Positions 32,501-44,196 of a stretch of 64,000 nucleotides of DNA are shown here, piece after piece (positions within the stretch are counted from its first letter, which is position 1; the number at the start of each line of letters is the position of its first letter). The notes under the pieces are model-generated. The model was not told the DNA's origin and searched no databases. It saw nothing but the letters and a program-made list of their open reading frames with translations. This DNA comes from Cyclaneusma minus (lineage: Eukaryota; Ascomycota; Leotiomycetes; Marthamycetales; Marthamycetaceae). The position numbers and the translations under genes were made by a program. The stretch is taken from the NCBI GenBank assembly GCA_037179335.1, contig JAKZHN010000050.1, forward strand, positions 62,001 through 126,000, written 5' to 3'.

Positions 32501-32939
32501 CGCGAGTCCCCTCTCCCGACGTATGCAAACTCTGCATCTTGGGACAGGGCTTAAGCGCTGACCCAGAGTGTCGGAATCTCCTCTGAATGCGCATAGGACG
32601 CCCAGCGAAGACACCATCGATTCGATCTGCAACAGTTTCCTTTTGAAGAAGAACCGGCAGGAAATCCTTTCCCAGGCGCTAAAAATGCATATGCATCGCC
32701 TCGTGCCCCCGGGGGTAGTTTGGGCACTAAGCCGGTGAGGACTCACCCCAGCCAGACCCCAGAATCCGCATATCTCTCTTGTACGTGGCTGCTTTAGAGA
32801 GACCTCTGATGCGACCCCAGAGCCCAGCCTCACTGCTGGGTACAGAATCTCGGGGCCTGACTTGAGCCGCCGAGTTCATACAATCCCATACCGGGAGAGG
32901 CAGGACCCCGCTGCTGCCTTGCTACCTCGTCCCCACGGG
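23523..32939. other. 9.4-kb stretch without a supported gene
   Basis: I read both strands. Frames are short (at most about 175 residues), overlap on opposite strands and lack recognisable motifs. An isolated plus-strand TATATATAAGG lies near 23926. A few minus-strand fragments around 25340-27660 might be remains of a decayed gene, but no family could be named. There are no CGACAG tracts or paired TATA units, so the arrays do not extend here. Confidence 0.5.
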
Positions 32940-33287
32940 CCGTGATTTCGGTTGTCTGAGTGCTTGTTTCCAAGTGATCGACTTCCTATAATACTATCAC
33001 CATCGCCACCCCACGAGATTTGTTTCTTCTTGCATCCCACAGCGACCACATCGGCCTCCAGTCTTCAAGCAAGCTTTCTCTCACAAGGCAGATTTGCTTT
33101 CGTTGTTTGCATACTATTCACAGCTTCCCATCATCCTGATCTCCGCCCTACATACCTCGAGTATTCTCGACATCGCACTCAAGTCTCTATACAGGATTCT
33201 TCATCACATCAGACTCTCTTCTGCTTGAACCTCTTATATCTCCGCAGTTCGTCAAATTTGCTTTCGAAGCAGAGCTCTAAAAGTACA
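32940..33287 (+). promoter_or_regulatory. Promoter and leader of the Myb-like gene
   Basis: Pyrimidine-rich sequence (CTCTTCTGCTTGAACCTC and similar) runs up to AAAGTACAATGAG, a typical fungal leader. No clear TATA box is seen. Confidence 0.45.
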
Positions 33288-35189
33288 ATGAGCGAGCAAT
33301 CACATCTCAAAGCTGTTCAAGATAACGACTGGAGACCAGATACCCCCCAAAGCGCAGTAGGTCATATCAGCCCCACGCTGATGTCTTCATCAGTCGTCAC
33401 GGACCACATTTTGACCAAGCGTAGGTATCTTCTTTCAACTATCCTCTGCCTGTCGATTCGACCCTAGAAACACCTGTGACGGGAGCAGCAGATTTCCCAA
33501 GATCAGACCACAAATTCGTTCCTGCTCGACCTCACCCATACCCAAGCCCTGCTTCAGACCAGCAAGATTACACATTCTATACCCACCCACCGACTTCTCC
33601 CTCGGAAAGATCTTCTCATACAGACGATTCCAATATGAACTCATCCGTAGATCCTTCCCTCACCCCCTATATCTATGACTCGCCATCACTCCCACAGAAG
33701 GAACCCTACTTCGGGATGTATGGAGTCTCAGCGCCAGCGACCAATACCTCAGCAGCAGATGCTTGTCCCAGAATCATGGCTACGTCATCCTACGACCATG
33801 GCTTCACAGTTTACCCTGATGTCCGACCTCCCAACCAGCCTGTGAGAGTCGAGCCCCATTTCATCAATAATCCGACGGTACGAAATGTGCGAACCTCTAA
33901 ACGAAAGCGTGAAGATCATATCTGTAACGGGCACGCCTCGTTTCATCATTCGACTGCCGGTGGAATACCACGAAATGCAGATTCCAGGGCTGCTCGAAAA
34001 CGTCAACGCAATACAGCTACCAACAGAATCGAGATACCGCCATTAGACCAAATCACCGGCATCGACAGCAAGGAGAGACTCCTGCTCACACTCAGACAAG
34101 GAGTCGACGGTCAACCTGCTGGGTCGTGGAAGGAAACCGCAGAAGAGTGGCACAAAGAGACTGGCGAGATATGGGCTGAACCCAGGCTCCAGATGTCATA
34201 CAAGCGACTAAAGGAGAGGTTGAGGGTGTGGGACGTCAGGAGTGTGAGTTGATTTCTCCATGATACACTTATCAATATTCCACAATTGCAGTTCTCGACC
34301 GCGTCTCACGGCAGGCATTCCTTACCTCGTGGCAAGCAGCGCTAACTTTGGCATTTGCTTGCAGAATGAAGCCTTGACGGGCGCGATGGATGCATTGGCC
34401 AAGGCGTTATTTCAAATACTCGCCGACAAAATGGCTGGCGAATACGGCATCGACCCGCCATGGACGGCTATAGCCATCAAGCGTCGTTTGAAAGAAATGT
34501 CGTTGGCAGAATTTTCCCCCGTCTTTGCACAGCTCGTCAAGCGACAATGCGACATGCCTGACCCAGAAGAGGACGAGTCCGAAACCGACGAGGAGTCTCC
34601 GGAAGTTCAATATGCGACGCAATACTCAGGATATGCTCCCATTCCCACAACCTCTGTATACTCCAACGATAATGCCCGCAACGGTAATAGTACTATACCA
34701 ACGCATAGCAACACCTACCCATCAGCACACATTCCCAACCCCGGCCTAACTCCTGACCTCTCTCCTGGTCATCCTGGATCTGCGAGCTCGCCTTATGCGC
34801 AATTCACTCAATGCCCATCAAACCGCCATATGCAGCCCGCCTCTCCACCTGTTCACCAAGATACCTATCCGCCTACTCACCCTGGAACTGAGAACTCGCA
34901 ATATCCACAATTCACTCGACCCCAATCAAGCCGTTCGATGCTCCCTGCCTCTCCACCTGCACAACAAGACGCTTATCAGCGCATGGCACAAGTGGCTCAA
35001 CAAAGTCTTCACGATGGACTTCCAGCACAGCACGAGTATGCGAGTCCAGGGATGTCCAGCCATACTGCGATGAGTCTGCCTGCTCCTCCTTCGCGACGTG
35101 GAAGCTACCAGAGTGTGGCATCGGTGGCGCATCAAAATGGAAACAACGGCAAGGGCCATGAAGCCAGGCATGCGAAGATTGAATACTGA
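33288..35189 (+). CDS. Candidate Myb/SANT-like regulatory protein, three exons
   Basis: Exons at 33288-33420, 33468-34243 and 34365-35189 join in frame to 577 residues. Intron 1 (47 nt) is GTAGGT...CTAG. Intron 2 (121 nt) is GTGAGT...GCAG with a GCTAAC branch point. Residues about 233-348 span the exon 2/3 junction and form the only compact region: IDSKERLLLTLRQGV, GSWKETAEEWHKETG, MSYKRLKERL, then PPWTAIAIKRRLKEM. The spaced tryptophans and basic RLKERL/KRRLKEM helices suggest a Myb/SANT-like DNA-binding unit, but I cannot name a family with certainty. A basic RTSKRKRED patch (about 146) could be a nuclear signal. The C-terminal 200 residues are Pro/Ser/Gln-rich. A transcription or chromatin role is inference. 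Confidence 0.75.
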
Positions 35190-38027
35190 ATAGAAGGGAC
35201 AAACGGGTGGAGGTTCGATGATGAGCCGGGAGTACCAGGGAACAATCTAGCTGGACTGGATTGAGTGACGCGGGTGTTGTCTGCGTTGAGGGTTTCATTG
35301 ACGGGCTTGCTTCTTGAGTACGCGTACACGCTTCACGACAATCTTTGGGTGGTCTTCTGCTTTTCCATTATACCTTCCTGTTTTTGCTCTGCTGTTATCT
35401 GCTTTTTGCGCCGGTTTTCGTTTGGGTTTACACACGGTACCTCACGGTCATTATTTCGGTAGATTTGTTTAGCTGGGTTTGCTTTATGCGTCTTTTCACT
35501 GTTTCTTTTACAAGCCAGTTATTTATGATACTGCTCAGCTGCTTCCGACGATTAGTATATAGTGTTTACTCGCTAGTGGTCACGACAATTAAAAGTTCTG
35601 TGCTTTGAGTGTCGAGTTCAGTCTTTCGATTCAGCCAGATACGGAAAGGGGGAGCGAGCCGACACTGCGAATCCCAACAGATTTCAGTACAACATCACAC
35701 GAAGCATTCAGCACGAATGCCTATGTGTACCGATGTTTCGTGTGGGGGCCGTAAGGCTGACAAGTGATATGGTCAGGTCGCCATGTGAAAGCAAGTTTCA
35801 CACGATATGGACATGGGGTTCCGCGCTTAGGAGAGGGGAAAATACGTCTTGTGAGGACGGAGCCTCATTCGAAAGTACCGCTGGAGCCCAGCAGTACATA
35901 TTGTACTGGCCGCTTTACTCATGCATCCAGCAATCGCACATCCAGTAAAATCAACGCAGTAACACAAATCCCACGCATCCCCAAGCTTTCAACAACACAA
36001 GCTGTCATATTTCGCAATCTGAATCAAATCCTCCCTCCATCCGTCCCGGTCGATCGCTCCCTCGAATCCTCACGCCTCAACACAAAACCAAGGGATCATT
36101 TGCCTTACCTCCTGCTTCAAGGCAAATGCACCCGAAACCCCCAGCCTCGTGCAATAACTGATCCTTCCAGCCACAAAGTTTATTGCCACGTTCTTACTCG
36201 TCGTGGCGCGAGGGAATTGACAAGCTCGAGTCGATTTGAGAACATTGCACACACATAAACCGGCAGAAGCCCCTGTCGAATACCGATGCCGCTCCAGCAG
36301 CCAAGGGTAGCATCGGCAGTGTATCAGATGCTGTATGCACGCCGTCATCGCCCCCAATCTGCAGTTTAGCGAGCTCTTGGGTCGTCCTACATAACATGAA
36401 AACGTGCACGCTCACTGGTGTTGGTACAGCGCCCAAGTACCGCGTTACTTACAAAGTATCTGACGTACTGAGTGGCGAGAAATTTCTTGCTAGGGAATGG
36501 AAGATTGGCATTTTGGTTTGCGGGACTTTGGGGTACGGATGCTTGTTGGCGTGAAGGATCGATAGAGGGGTAATTACTAATTCGGCTCCAAGCTGTCGGG
36601 TCGAAAGGATTCGAACCCCTGTATGTCCAGTTGTACTGCAGCGTCGTGCTGTAGGATTTGGGGCTGCCTCATTGGCAACGTGTCGCTGCAAATGGGCCAT
36701 ATGTGTGGCAGTATGCACGCAGCGTCGCGTCTGGGTAAAATGGCTTGAGATTGCAGTCCGGTACCGAGAAGGAGGTTTGTTTTTAGATCTCGGTGGCCCC
36801 GGGGACCGTTGATGCACGGGGGCCCGAGAGACCGTTTTGCACGTTTTTGGTTGGTTAGAGGCTCACGAATGATTGTATCATGTGGGAGAAGTATCGTTGT
36901 AGTGCAGGTGAGTGGTGTGGTATGTCATTACTCCTTTGGGATTTCGGTGAGCGTGGGGGCGGGAGGATGTGCCGAATATAAGGGCTTGGGCCGTGGGGGA
37001 AGGGAGAAATTTGCAAGGTCCATAATTTGGTCATTAATGGTTCCTGATATAATTGATCGATTGGGAGACGCTAGTGCTATATCCTCTGCCGTTGCATTAC
37101 ATCGGTTGTGTATCCCGATCTGGGAACATATCGTCCCACGTCTCATGCAAGTAAGTTGAGATTTGGATCCCCTTTCTTGTGGGACCAAGGTCTTTTGTCG
37201 GAACGGACCAAGGGAGGTGTCGGAGTGAGCGCTCACCCTCCTGACCAACTTCTTTGCAATCTGATTCTATTTGTGGCTAAATGAACGGCATACCATCAAG
37301 AGAATTGACAGTGTTAATTGTTCTCATTTTTCAAGCCAAGCCTATTAGCTGCTGAATCCGATAGGACAGTAGGAATAAAATACATCTCGGGCTGCTACTG
37401 CTGCATGAGGACATTGAGGACAAGAATTGACAGATCCGCGGAGATGCATGCTTGGGAGCCAACCCTTCCGGGCTCTTGGAAACCTGCTTTTACCATTGCT
37501 TTGGCTCTTGCATTGTTCCCCTCGGTTTTCTTGAGATATGTATATTTGTGAACATATGGACAAAGTTTCCAGGTTACTGTGAATAGCACAGTCTACATGA
37601 GGTGGGCTGCTAACTTATTCATGGAATCCCATCCGGCAGTGACTTTGTTGAATTGGATCAGTGTACACTGACTCGCAACCTACTAATTACGGTTCAGGAT
37701 AGCAACGCTCGGTCCGAAGAAAAATGCAATATAAACTACAAATAGAGATTGCATCTCATGTCCTACTATAGGCCTCCTTCATGATGCAAAATCGGACACG
37801 CCGACGAGGTTGATTGTAATGCACGGTCCCAGGTCATTTCGTTGATCTGCGGCTTCCTGCATCAACATCAAAGAAAGCGGCGAGCTCACAGTGAAAGAGC
37901 ACTTTCTGTTCTCCAGGTAGAAAACTTGATTATTAACCTATTCTGCATCACCCCATGGACTCAACATCCCAATGGCCGGAATTCTTGCTTCCCACATCTC
38001 TATCTTACAATTGCTTGTCAACCCACC
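35190..38027. other. Intergenic region
   Basis: The first 400 bp are T-rich 3-prime flank of the Myb-like gene. Apart from a B-box-like site on the minus strand at 36607-36617, I see no RNA or protein gene. Confidence 0.5.
36607..36690 (-). other. tRNA-like remnant with perfect B-box
   Basis: The minus strand reads GGTTCGAATCC at 36617-36607, a perfect RNA polymerase III B-box. It sits in AGGGG-TTCGAAT-CCTTT, which forms a T-arm only through two G-T pairs. A weak A-box-like TTGCCAATGAGG lies upstream (about 36670-36682). I cannot fold an acceptor stem or an anticodon arm, so it is not called a tRNA. A decayed tRNA or tRNA-derived SINE is possible. Confidence 0.3.
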
Positions 38028-39137
38028 CTACAATATCGACGACCAGTCTTCGCTCTTAATGTACTGTGCCATCGATGTGCGAGGAATCTTGATTTTCTAA
38101 GATACCCATGTCAGCACAGATACTAAAATAGGGATCCCTACAACTTACGTGCTCAGTCTCGGCTTCGACAGGCTCTAAGACCCTTGGATCTCGTCCAGTG
38201 TGACCAAAGTCTTCCAGGTAGGCCCAACCATCCTCGAGCTCACCGGCCAGCTCTTCGTGCACACCTGCGAAAAACTTCTCTGTAGGCACCTTCTCGTAAG
38301 TGGCCTTGACCCCCAAAGTCTCTCCCCAGAGCTTAGTCCACGCTGGCCAGGTCATCACTTCGGAGATACCGGCAAGATCAATTTCGGGCTCCATATCGAC
38401 CAGAGCCTTGACAAACGCCCCTGTGTCTTCATGTGCAACCGCAAATGGCATTTTCGTATCCGGGTCGAAGGGTGCTCTGACGACGAAGCTGCCATCCGCC
38501 TGCTTCTGGGGTGCAAGAGCTGGCATTTGTTTCCAGTTAGTGACATAGTATCCCATCTGCAATGAGCTCATGCGAAAACAAAGACTCGGGAACCGCCATT
38601 TAATCCTGCTTATGACTTCGGCTTTGACATCGTAGTGATACACCTTGGTATGTTTCCAGATGCTCCATCTGGTGGCGTCGCTCAGCGCGGAAAAGACGAA
38701 TCTCTTCAACGTTTCGAGCACGAGGCGTGAAGAAGCGGCCTCTATGATGTTGGTGCATTGTGCGAGTTCCCGGTCGTACGCATATTTTCTGGCTCCACGG
38801 TCTCCTGCTATCTTTGGCGATTCGATCGCGGCGAAGAGATGAGCGAAGAAGTCGGTGTTTGCGAAGATGACAGTGGCTCCTTTGAAAGCAGGGACAAGTG
38901 AGTCCTTGTCATCTAGGTCAGCTTTCACGAGCTCGACTCCTTTGCTCGCAAGATCTCGGGCAGCTGGGCTTGAAGGGTTTCTCGTGATGCCTCGGATCTT
39001 CCAGCCAGAGAGGCTAAGGAATGTCTTGGCCACTGATGACCCCTGGTTTCAGTTAGCATGTGTCTGTAGACGGTGATTGAGCTGAGGATGTTTACCTGGA
39101 CACCAGTGACGCCAATGATGACGATCGTTTTCGACAT
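38028..39137 (-). CDS. NmrA-like NAD(P)-binding protein, three exons
   Basis: Exons at 39137-39096, 39042-38149 and 38096-38028 join in frame to 334 residues. Intron 1 (53 nt) has GTAAAC, a TGCTAAC branch point and CCAG. Intron 2 (52 nt) has GTAAGT, CTGAC and TTAG. Splicing restores the Rossmann dinucleotide loop GVTGVQG at residues 9-15. The middle exon has the usual NmrA features: ITRNPSS after strand 2, KADLDD, FANTDFF and FVFSALSDA. The last exon ends the protein with QYIKSEDWSSIL, a C terminus typical of the family. NmrA-like proteins bind NAD(P) and act as redox sensors or atypical short-chain reductases. No Tyr-x3-Lys catalytic pair is obvious. The substrate is unknown. Confidence 0.9.
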
Positions 39138-39228
39138 CGCTCGAATCTGAGGTTTGCTTGATGAGGAGGAAAACACAGACCTGTGAGATATCTGAAAATA
39201 GGGCACTGGCATATGGGATCACCGCTTG

Positions 39229-39236
39229 TTTATATA
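39229..39236 (-). promoter_or_regulatory. TATA box of the NmrA-like gene
   Basis: TATATAAA on the minus strand, about 92 bp upstream of the ATG at 39137. It is the only protein gene in the window with an obvious TATA box at a normal distance. Confidence 0.65.
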
Positions 39237-39532
39237 TTGTCTACCACCAGTTATGTTTTCCGCACGCCTTTCCATAGCAAGCAGCCAAGATCTTGTGCTC
39301 CCTGAGATGTGCCACGGACAAAGCTAAGGCCGAAAGTCCAGGTGCGGCATGCGATGAGTGATTACCAATTCGATCATCCGGACAACTTGACCTTGTGCAA
39401 GCTGTATTCAATCACTTTACGGTCCCGATTTTCTGAGAGCCATGAGCTTGAATCAGCCAGAGATCACCTCAATGACGCATTGATGCTGAGCAAGCAAGAA
39501 GAGTCAGGTGCAGCGGTTTGGTTTGTGCCGCT

Positions 39533-39832
39533 CACGTGACCATGTCACACCGATGATGTGATAACACAAAGCAAGTGAATCTTCCCGTCACCACGAACAG
39601 AAAGTCTATAAGTATGCAGAAGATCTTCCAGGTAAGTTCTCTCCAACTTCGTGCTGAACCCCTGGCCTCCCCTCACAATGGTGTGCGGCACTGAGAACTA
39701 GCTTCATGTCCAAACTTTGATTGATTCTAGTTGCGAGCAGAAGCCGATTCGAAGTACTAGATTTGCCCAACTAGTGCGATCACTCATTTTTGAAGATGCA
39801 GGTGACTGCTGTCGATACGTTCTGTCACCGTC
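39533..39832 (+). promoter_or_regulatory. First array B unit (beta type)
   Basis: CACGTG at 39533-39538 and plus-strand TATAAG at 39607-39612. CTGTC motifs at 39809 and 39822 point against the TATA direction, so this unit is of the array C sense. Confidence 0.5.
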
Positions 39833-40105
39833 GCGCCATTTTGAGTACTGCCGGAACACTTGCTTGCTGTTCAAGTCATCCTGTTCCGCCGACTCCCGAG
39901 CTAAGCAAGCCAGGTTGACAACAGAGCCCTAGGTAAGCTCATTGTAAAGGTCTGCTCACTATTGCCTGCCTAACAGCCTACCAAGTGCAAAAATTTGCAC
40001 CAAAATCCAGTCTACGACAGTACTATGAACTAGAAGAACAGTCGGATTTTTCAGTAGGTTGGGCGATCTTGGACAGAAAGAGATTGTACTAGGATACTTA
40101 GGTTT

Positions 40106-40254
40106 TTTATACCTCAGAAGAGAACCCGAATCCCATGGGTACAGCGCTCCTTCACCACACTATTCGCAAGCACGTGGAAATTCCCAGGGACCCAAGACAC
40201 AAAGCTGGGTTTGTTTGAGCTACGGCTCTATGATCCAGCCTCACAACTATAAAG
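40106..40254. promoter_or_regulatory. B0 divergent promoter
   Basis: Minus-strand TATAAA at 40106-40111 (GTTTTTTATACCTC), CACGTG at 40171-40176, and plus-strand TATAAAG at 40248-40254. A GACAG/AACAG pair lies to the left at 40016 and 40037. Confidence 0.6.
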
Positions 40255-40834
40255 CCTACCACAACACTCCAATTCAGGCGTCATACCAAATCCGTCCAAC
40301 ACACAGTGCATTCGCCGTCTCAAGACACTTTCTGGACACAGAGAAGAAATACTGAAGACCACGTGTCAAGTCTACCAAGAGCACACAGATAAAGTGGAAG
40401 TGAAACACAAGTATTCCCGAGGAGATCACTCGATTCTGGAGTCGTGCCAACACCATACCTCACTGCTGAACAGAACGTTTTGCTACCGAAGCGAATACCC
40501 ACTGGCGACCCACTTGATATCAAACCAGCGACAAATTGTGGGCGCAGGAGATAACAAAGAATAATACAGTGACCCAGCAACGCAAGTCTGAATGCAAACT
40601 TAAGGGTCCTCTATGGAAAGCGATATGGAAGCTGTTGCGCAGCGCCCGAGTGTGTCCATCACGGCGAATGCTGCGAGTTGTTGGTCGATGAAGAGAAAGA
40701 GGCTCTGGAAACCCAGGCCGTTGATATACCTCAGGGAATTGTAGTTTCCGCTGATATTGAGGTAGTGTGAGTCATTCACCCAGAGAGTGCCGAAAAGCCG
40801 CAATCACTGCGAGCAACTGGAGTCTGGATCTGGT

Positions 40835-41157
40835 CACGTGACCTAGTGTTCTCTATCTCTGTAAGGTTTAGATCACCAGAGCCATAGCTATAAAGGTCAC
40901 ATTGGCTTCCACAGTCCAGACATCATAGAAACCAATCATACTTACACAACATTACTGCGCAGGAGTCTAAACTCTGGATGGCACTCGCTCCCCTATCGAT
41001 TCCAGTCGTCGCGACAGTACCTGAAGCAAGAGGGGTTCAGGGCTCCAGGCACACAAAGGCCGAATTCCACACGCTGATAAAACCCTACTTTAGCGGCTGA
41101 GTCGAGTAGAAGTGGTACTAAGATAGGTAGAGCGACAGGAAGTGAAAGCGAAGATAG
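40835..41157 (+). promoter_or_regulatory. B1 unit
   Basis: CACGTGACC at 40835-40843 precedes TATAAAG at 40889-40895. The motif pair lies at 41134 (GACAG) and 41153 (GATAG), 19 bp apart. Confidence 0.65.
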
Positions 41158-41228
41158 TAGGTATTAGCGAGTGGCAACCGAAAATTGCGATGGAAGATTT
41201 GCTATAGAAGTTCTTCTGCGTTGATCTC

Positions 41229-41517
41229 CACGTGCTTTTGATCTCTAGAGCTACGACTATAAAAGGAGCTTGGATTTCCTGAACATTCTCTCCCCAGACA
41301 AGGGATGATCGTGGCGTCGGAGACATCCATATTGCGTGGGAGGTATCACACAGAGTTTGCTTCCATGAATTGTGATCCGGGCCAAGAGTATACTGCATAC
41401 GAAGGAGGAACTGGTGTAAATTCCAAAGCATGCGAGTCTATACCAATCCAGTTTGACATCTGAATGCCAAGAAGGCCGCGACACTTTGAAACGACAAGAG
41501 ACTGGGATGAACGACAG
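41229..41517 (+). promoter_or_regulatory. B2 unit
   Basis: CACGTG at 41229-41234, then TATAAAAG at 41258-41265. The motif pair lies at 41493 (GACAA) and 41513 (GACAG), 20 bp apart. Confidence 0.65.
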
Positions 41518-41612
41518 TGAAAGAGACTGCTCATAGTGTTGGCGCTTGGAGAGCAGACAAAACACGCCCTTACAGCTCGAATTCGCAGACTCTGGATCCA
41601 CAGATCCGCAGC

Positions 41613-41859
41613 TATAAATTAGTCCCAACTTCCAAAGTTCAATGTCCACGGCAGGTGAGCCCAAATACAAAGAGTATGAGCGGGACTCAGATTCCGGCGC
41701 AAGGACTTTCCCTCCTTCGATGAATCTCCAACATCGCGAGAAGCTTTGTAGCAGGAAGGAATGAAGACATACCTAGGCAGGATTCACAGCATGTCTAAGA
41801 GAAGCATTTGGCGGATGAGGCATTAGGTGGTGGTGACAGAATAAGACGACAAAAGACAG
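41613..41859 (+). promoter_or_regulatory. B3 unit
   Basis: TATAAAT at 41613-41619. GACAG motifs at 41835 and 41855, 20 bp apart. Confidence 0.65.
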
Positions 41860-41965
41860 GAACCGGTGACAATCTACCTTACTGGTAGGTGTGGCCTTTG
41901 CGACGCAGTTGCATCAAATGCTACCCAAGCTGGCCACCACAGACACTCAGTCGCCAGGCTACAGC

Positions 41966-42211
41966 TATAAAAGACTCATTCGTTCCCAGTGTGGGATCTC
42001 TACGGAGCATTCTTCTGGTGTTTCTGGCCATTGACGGAAGTGAATCTCAAGTAAGTCTTCGGTTTCTATCAATTTCAGTCAGCGCGCGAAGCTTATCAAG
42101 ACAAAGGAAAAGTACTTGGGTTCCAGGGTATGCGCGAATATCATACTTCTAAAGTTTGAACGCGATCAGGTCGTCGCAGGATGAAACGACACTAGGTGAA
42201 GTCGACGACAG
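41966..42211 (+). promoter_or_regulatory. B4 unit
   Basis: TATAAAAG at 41966-41973. Motifs at 42188 (GACAC) and 42207 (GACAG), 19 bp apart. Confidence 0.65.
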
Positions 42212-42778
42212 CACGAAAGACCGCCGGCGATGGTAATCTTCGCGTGGCAGTCCGCTCCCAAACGCCAGGCTGTACCCATCTCCCAAACAAATCGAAAGAA
42301 GCGATGAATATCCAATATGAGCGGAGAATTGCAGGCAGCAAGGCAGAGTGGGAAGAAGGACCCATACCAGAACAAACCGCTAGGGTGGAGGACGAATCGA
42401 GGACACCCCTAATTACGCAAGTCCCGCAAGCGCACGATCGAGGCTCAGTGTTCGTACCCGCCGAAGGCCGTCAACACCAAAAAGCAAACTATTAGGTTGG
42501 TTTGTCTTCTCCCCAGAACCGGCTGGTGTTTCTGTATTTTATTTCGGTATTTTGTTTTTCAGGGGCTGCGTGATACGCGCATCACTTGATGACGGTTCTA
42601 ACTCACACCCGCATTTCTTTATCCAATTCAAAAACTTCAGCTGAAAGGCCAAGCAATTTTACAAGAGCGCGAGACATTCCGCGGGAGAGCTGATTTCGAA
42701 AGAGTCCCTCGTCCGTAGGCGCGCCTCAATAATTGGGCTGGACTGGCCCAACAAGCCCTTAGCTACCAGAGCTGCAGC

Positions 42779-42787
42779 TATATAAAG
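42779..42787 (+). promoter_or_regulatory. B5 TATA box
   Basis: TATATAAAG in the usual GCAGCTATATAAAG context. The expected motif pair is missing because an AT-rich insertion begins about 100 bp downstream. The step from B4 is 813 bp, so one unit here has lost its TATA. Confidence 0.6.
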
Positions 42788-42889
42788 TGACCTCTGCCTC
42801 CAGAGCTTGATCCCTCTCTTATATATTTCAACACAATTCAAACCACCACCCTATACATGTAACTTGCCAGCGCAGCGTTACCTACCCCT

Positions 42890-43290
42890 TTAAATCCAGG
42901 GAATTTCAATGGTATAGTTATTTTTTTATAATTTCTATTATTGCATACTATAATAAGGGTGTGAAATTATGGATTTTTATTATATCAGTAAATTTTATAG
43001 CATTTTATTGGCTGCGCTTAAACAAAATTCCGCAGCACTTTATTGGCTGCGTTTAAAATACGGGTTCGAAATTCCGCAGCATTTTATTGGCTGTGCTTAG
43101 GTAAATACGAGCGAAGCGCGGAGCAGCTATTTTTTTGCGCCGCAAATGAAAAAAAAGATTGCTTTCGTATTTATCTAAGCGCAGCCAATGAGGTATTGCG
43201 GCCCCCGATAAATTAACTAATAAATACACAATTAAAAATCTATATAAACTGGAAAAAAATCCAGCTATATTTGGCTGCCCAAGACCTGGC
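42890..43290. mobile_element. AT-rich inverted-repeat element remnant in array B
   Basis: The sequence TTTATTGGCTGCG occurs three times directly (about 43004, 43039 and 43083, the last with T for C) and once inverted as CGCAGCCAATGAGG (about 43180). A hairpin of about 127 bp (43074-43200) has arms starting CCGCAGCA and sharing GGCTGTGCTTAGGTAAATAC. There is no coding frame. It looks like a MITE-type element with decayed AT-rich flanks. The end points are approximate. Confidence 0.5.
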
Positions 43291-43648
43291 TTGCCAGGTG
43301 GTAAGTAGGCTGGTCCTTATGGAGCCTACCATTCCAGATGCCCAGCCACGTTTCCCACCATTGAGGTTTTGCGCAGAAATGAAAGCTCACGAGAACCTCT
43401 GTCTCCTTCTTCCAGCTTCAACCAACGCGAAAGCGGCCGGCAGAGGGGAATCAAGGCCTGAACTTCGAAGCATGCGCCTAAAAAGCCCGTCTCGGTAGTC
43501 AAGAAAGGCAATGGTGGCACCAGGACACAACGGCAGTCGGTGACTCCGGCGATGGTGGGAACTCCTCGCTGGTAGTAGCACTTGCAGGTCATCGCCTCGA
43601 AAAGTCCATTGAGCTGGCCCCACATTGAAGCGACCAGTCCCAGAGCCA

Positions 43649-43760
43649 TAGCTATTCCTATCTTCCATGTTCCAATCATCACAATAAATGTTTGAAAAGA
43701 AAGTAGAAACTGATAACGCCCTCGTAATATCGCACGACAAAAGGCGAAAACGCATGACAG
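43649..43760 (+). promoter_or_regulatory. B6 unit with mutated TATA
   Basis: The expected AGCTATAAAAG is replaced by AGCTATTCCTA at about 43649. The motif pair is kept at 43736 (GACAA) and 43756 (GACAG), 20 bp apart. Confidence 0.4.
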
Positions 43761-43848
43761 CAGGGAAGGTAGTGGCGGCCCTTCTGAGGGTTTGCGCCAA
43801 GATTCTCTTTGAACTAGCCCGCAGGCTCCCAAACCTCAGAGCCAAAGC

Positions 43849-44080
43849 TATAAAAGGTACCCTGATCCTCTCAACCATGGTCATAGTGCAGAATTCAAGA
43901 ATGAAATCGGAAATAGTAGATGTACCAAGTGGAAATCAAGCTCAACCCAGTTTCCTGTCTCCGTCAATCACCACTAACTCGAGGATCATCCTGGATAGAG
44001 AGAAAGTAACCAATAAACTCCAGACATGTTTATAATCACCACTTCGGCGGCTGGAGACAGAAGGGGGGATGGCAGGACAG
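43849..44080 (+). promoter_or_regulatory. B7 unit
   Basis: TATAAAAG at 43849-43856. GACAG motifs at 44056 and 44076, 20 bp apart. Confidence 0.65.
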
Positions 44081-44196
44081 ACCAACAGGAGTGGAAGCCG
44101 ACAACAGTGATGAAAGCCTCTGGGTAGCATTTACACGACGTCACGCTAGATTTCCCCGAATCTGACCCGCAAGCGCTGATCCCCCAGACCTACAGC

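Noticed and set aside
36590..36690. Functional tRNA gene on the minus strand
   Set aside because: There is a perfect B-box, but no acceptor stem, anticodon arm or T-run terminator could be found.
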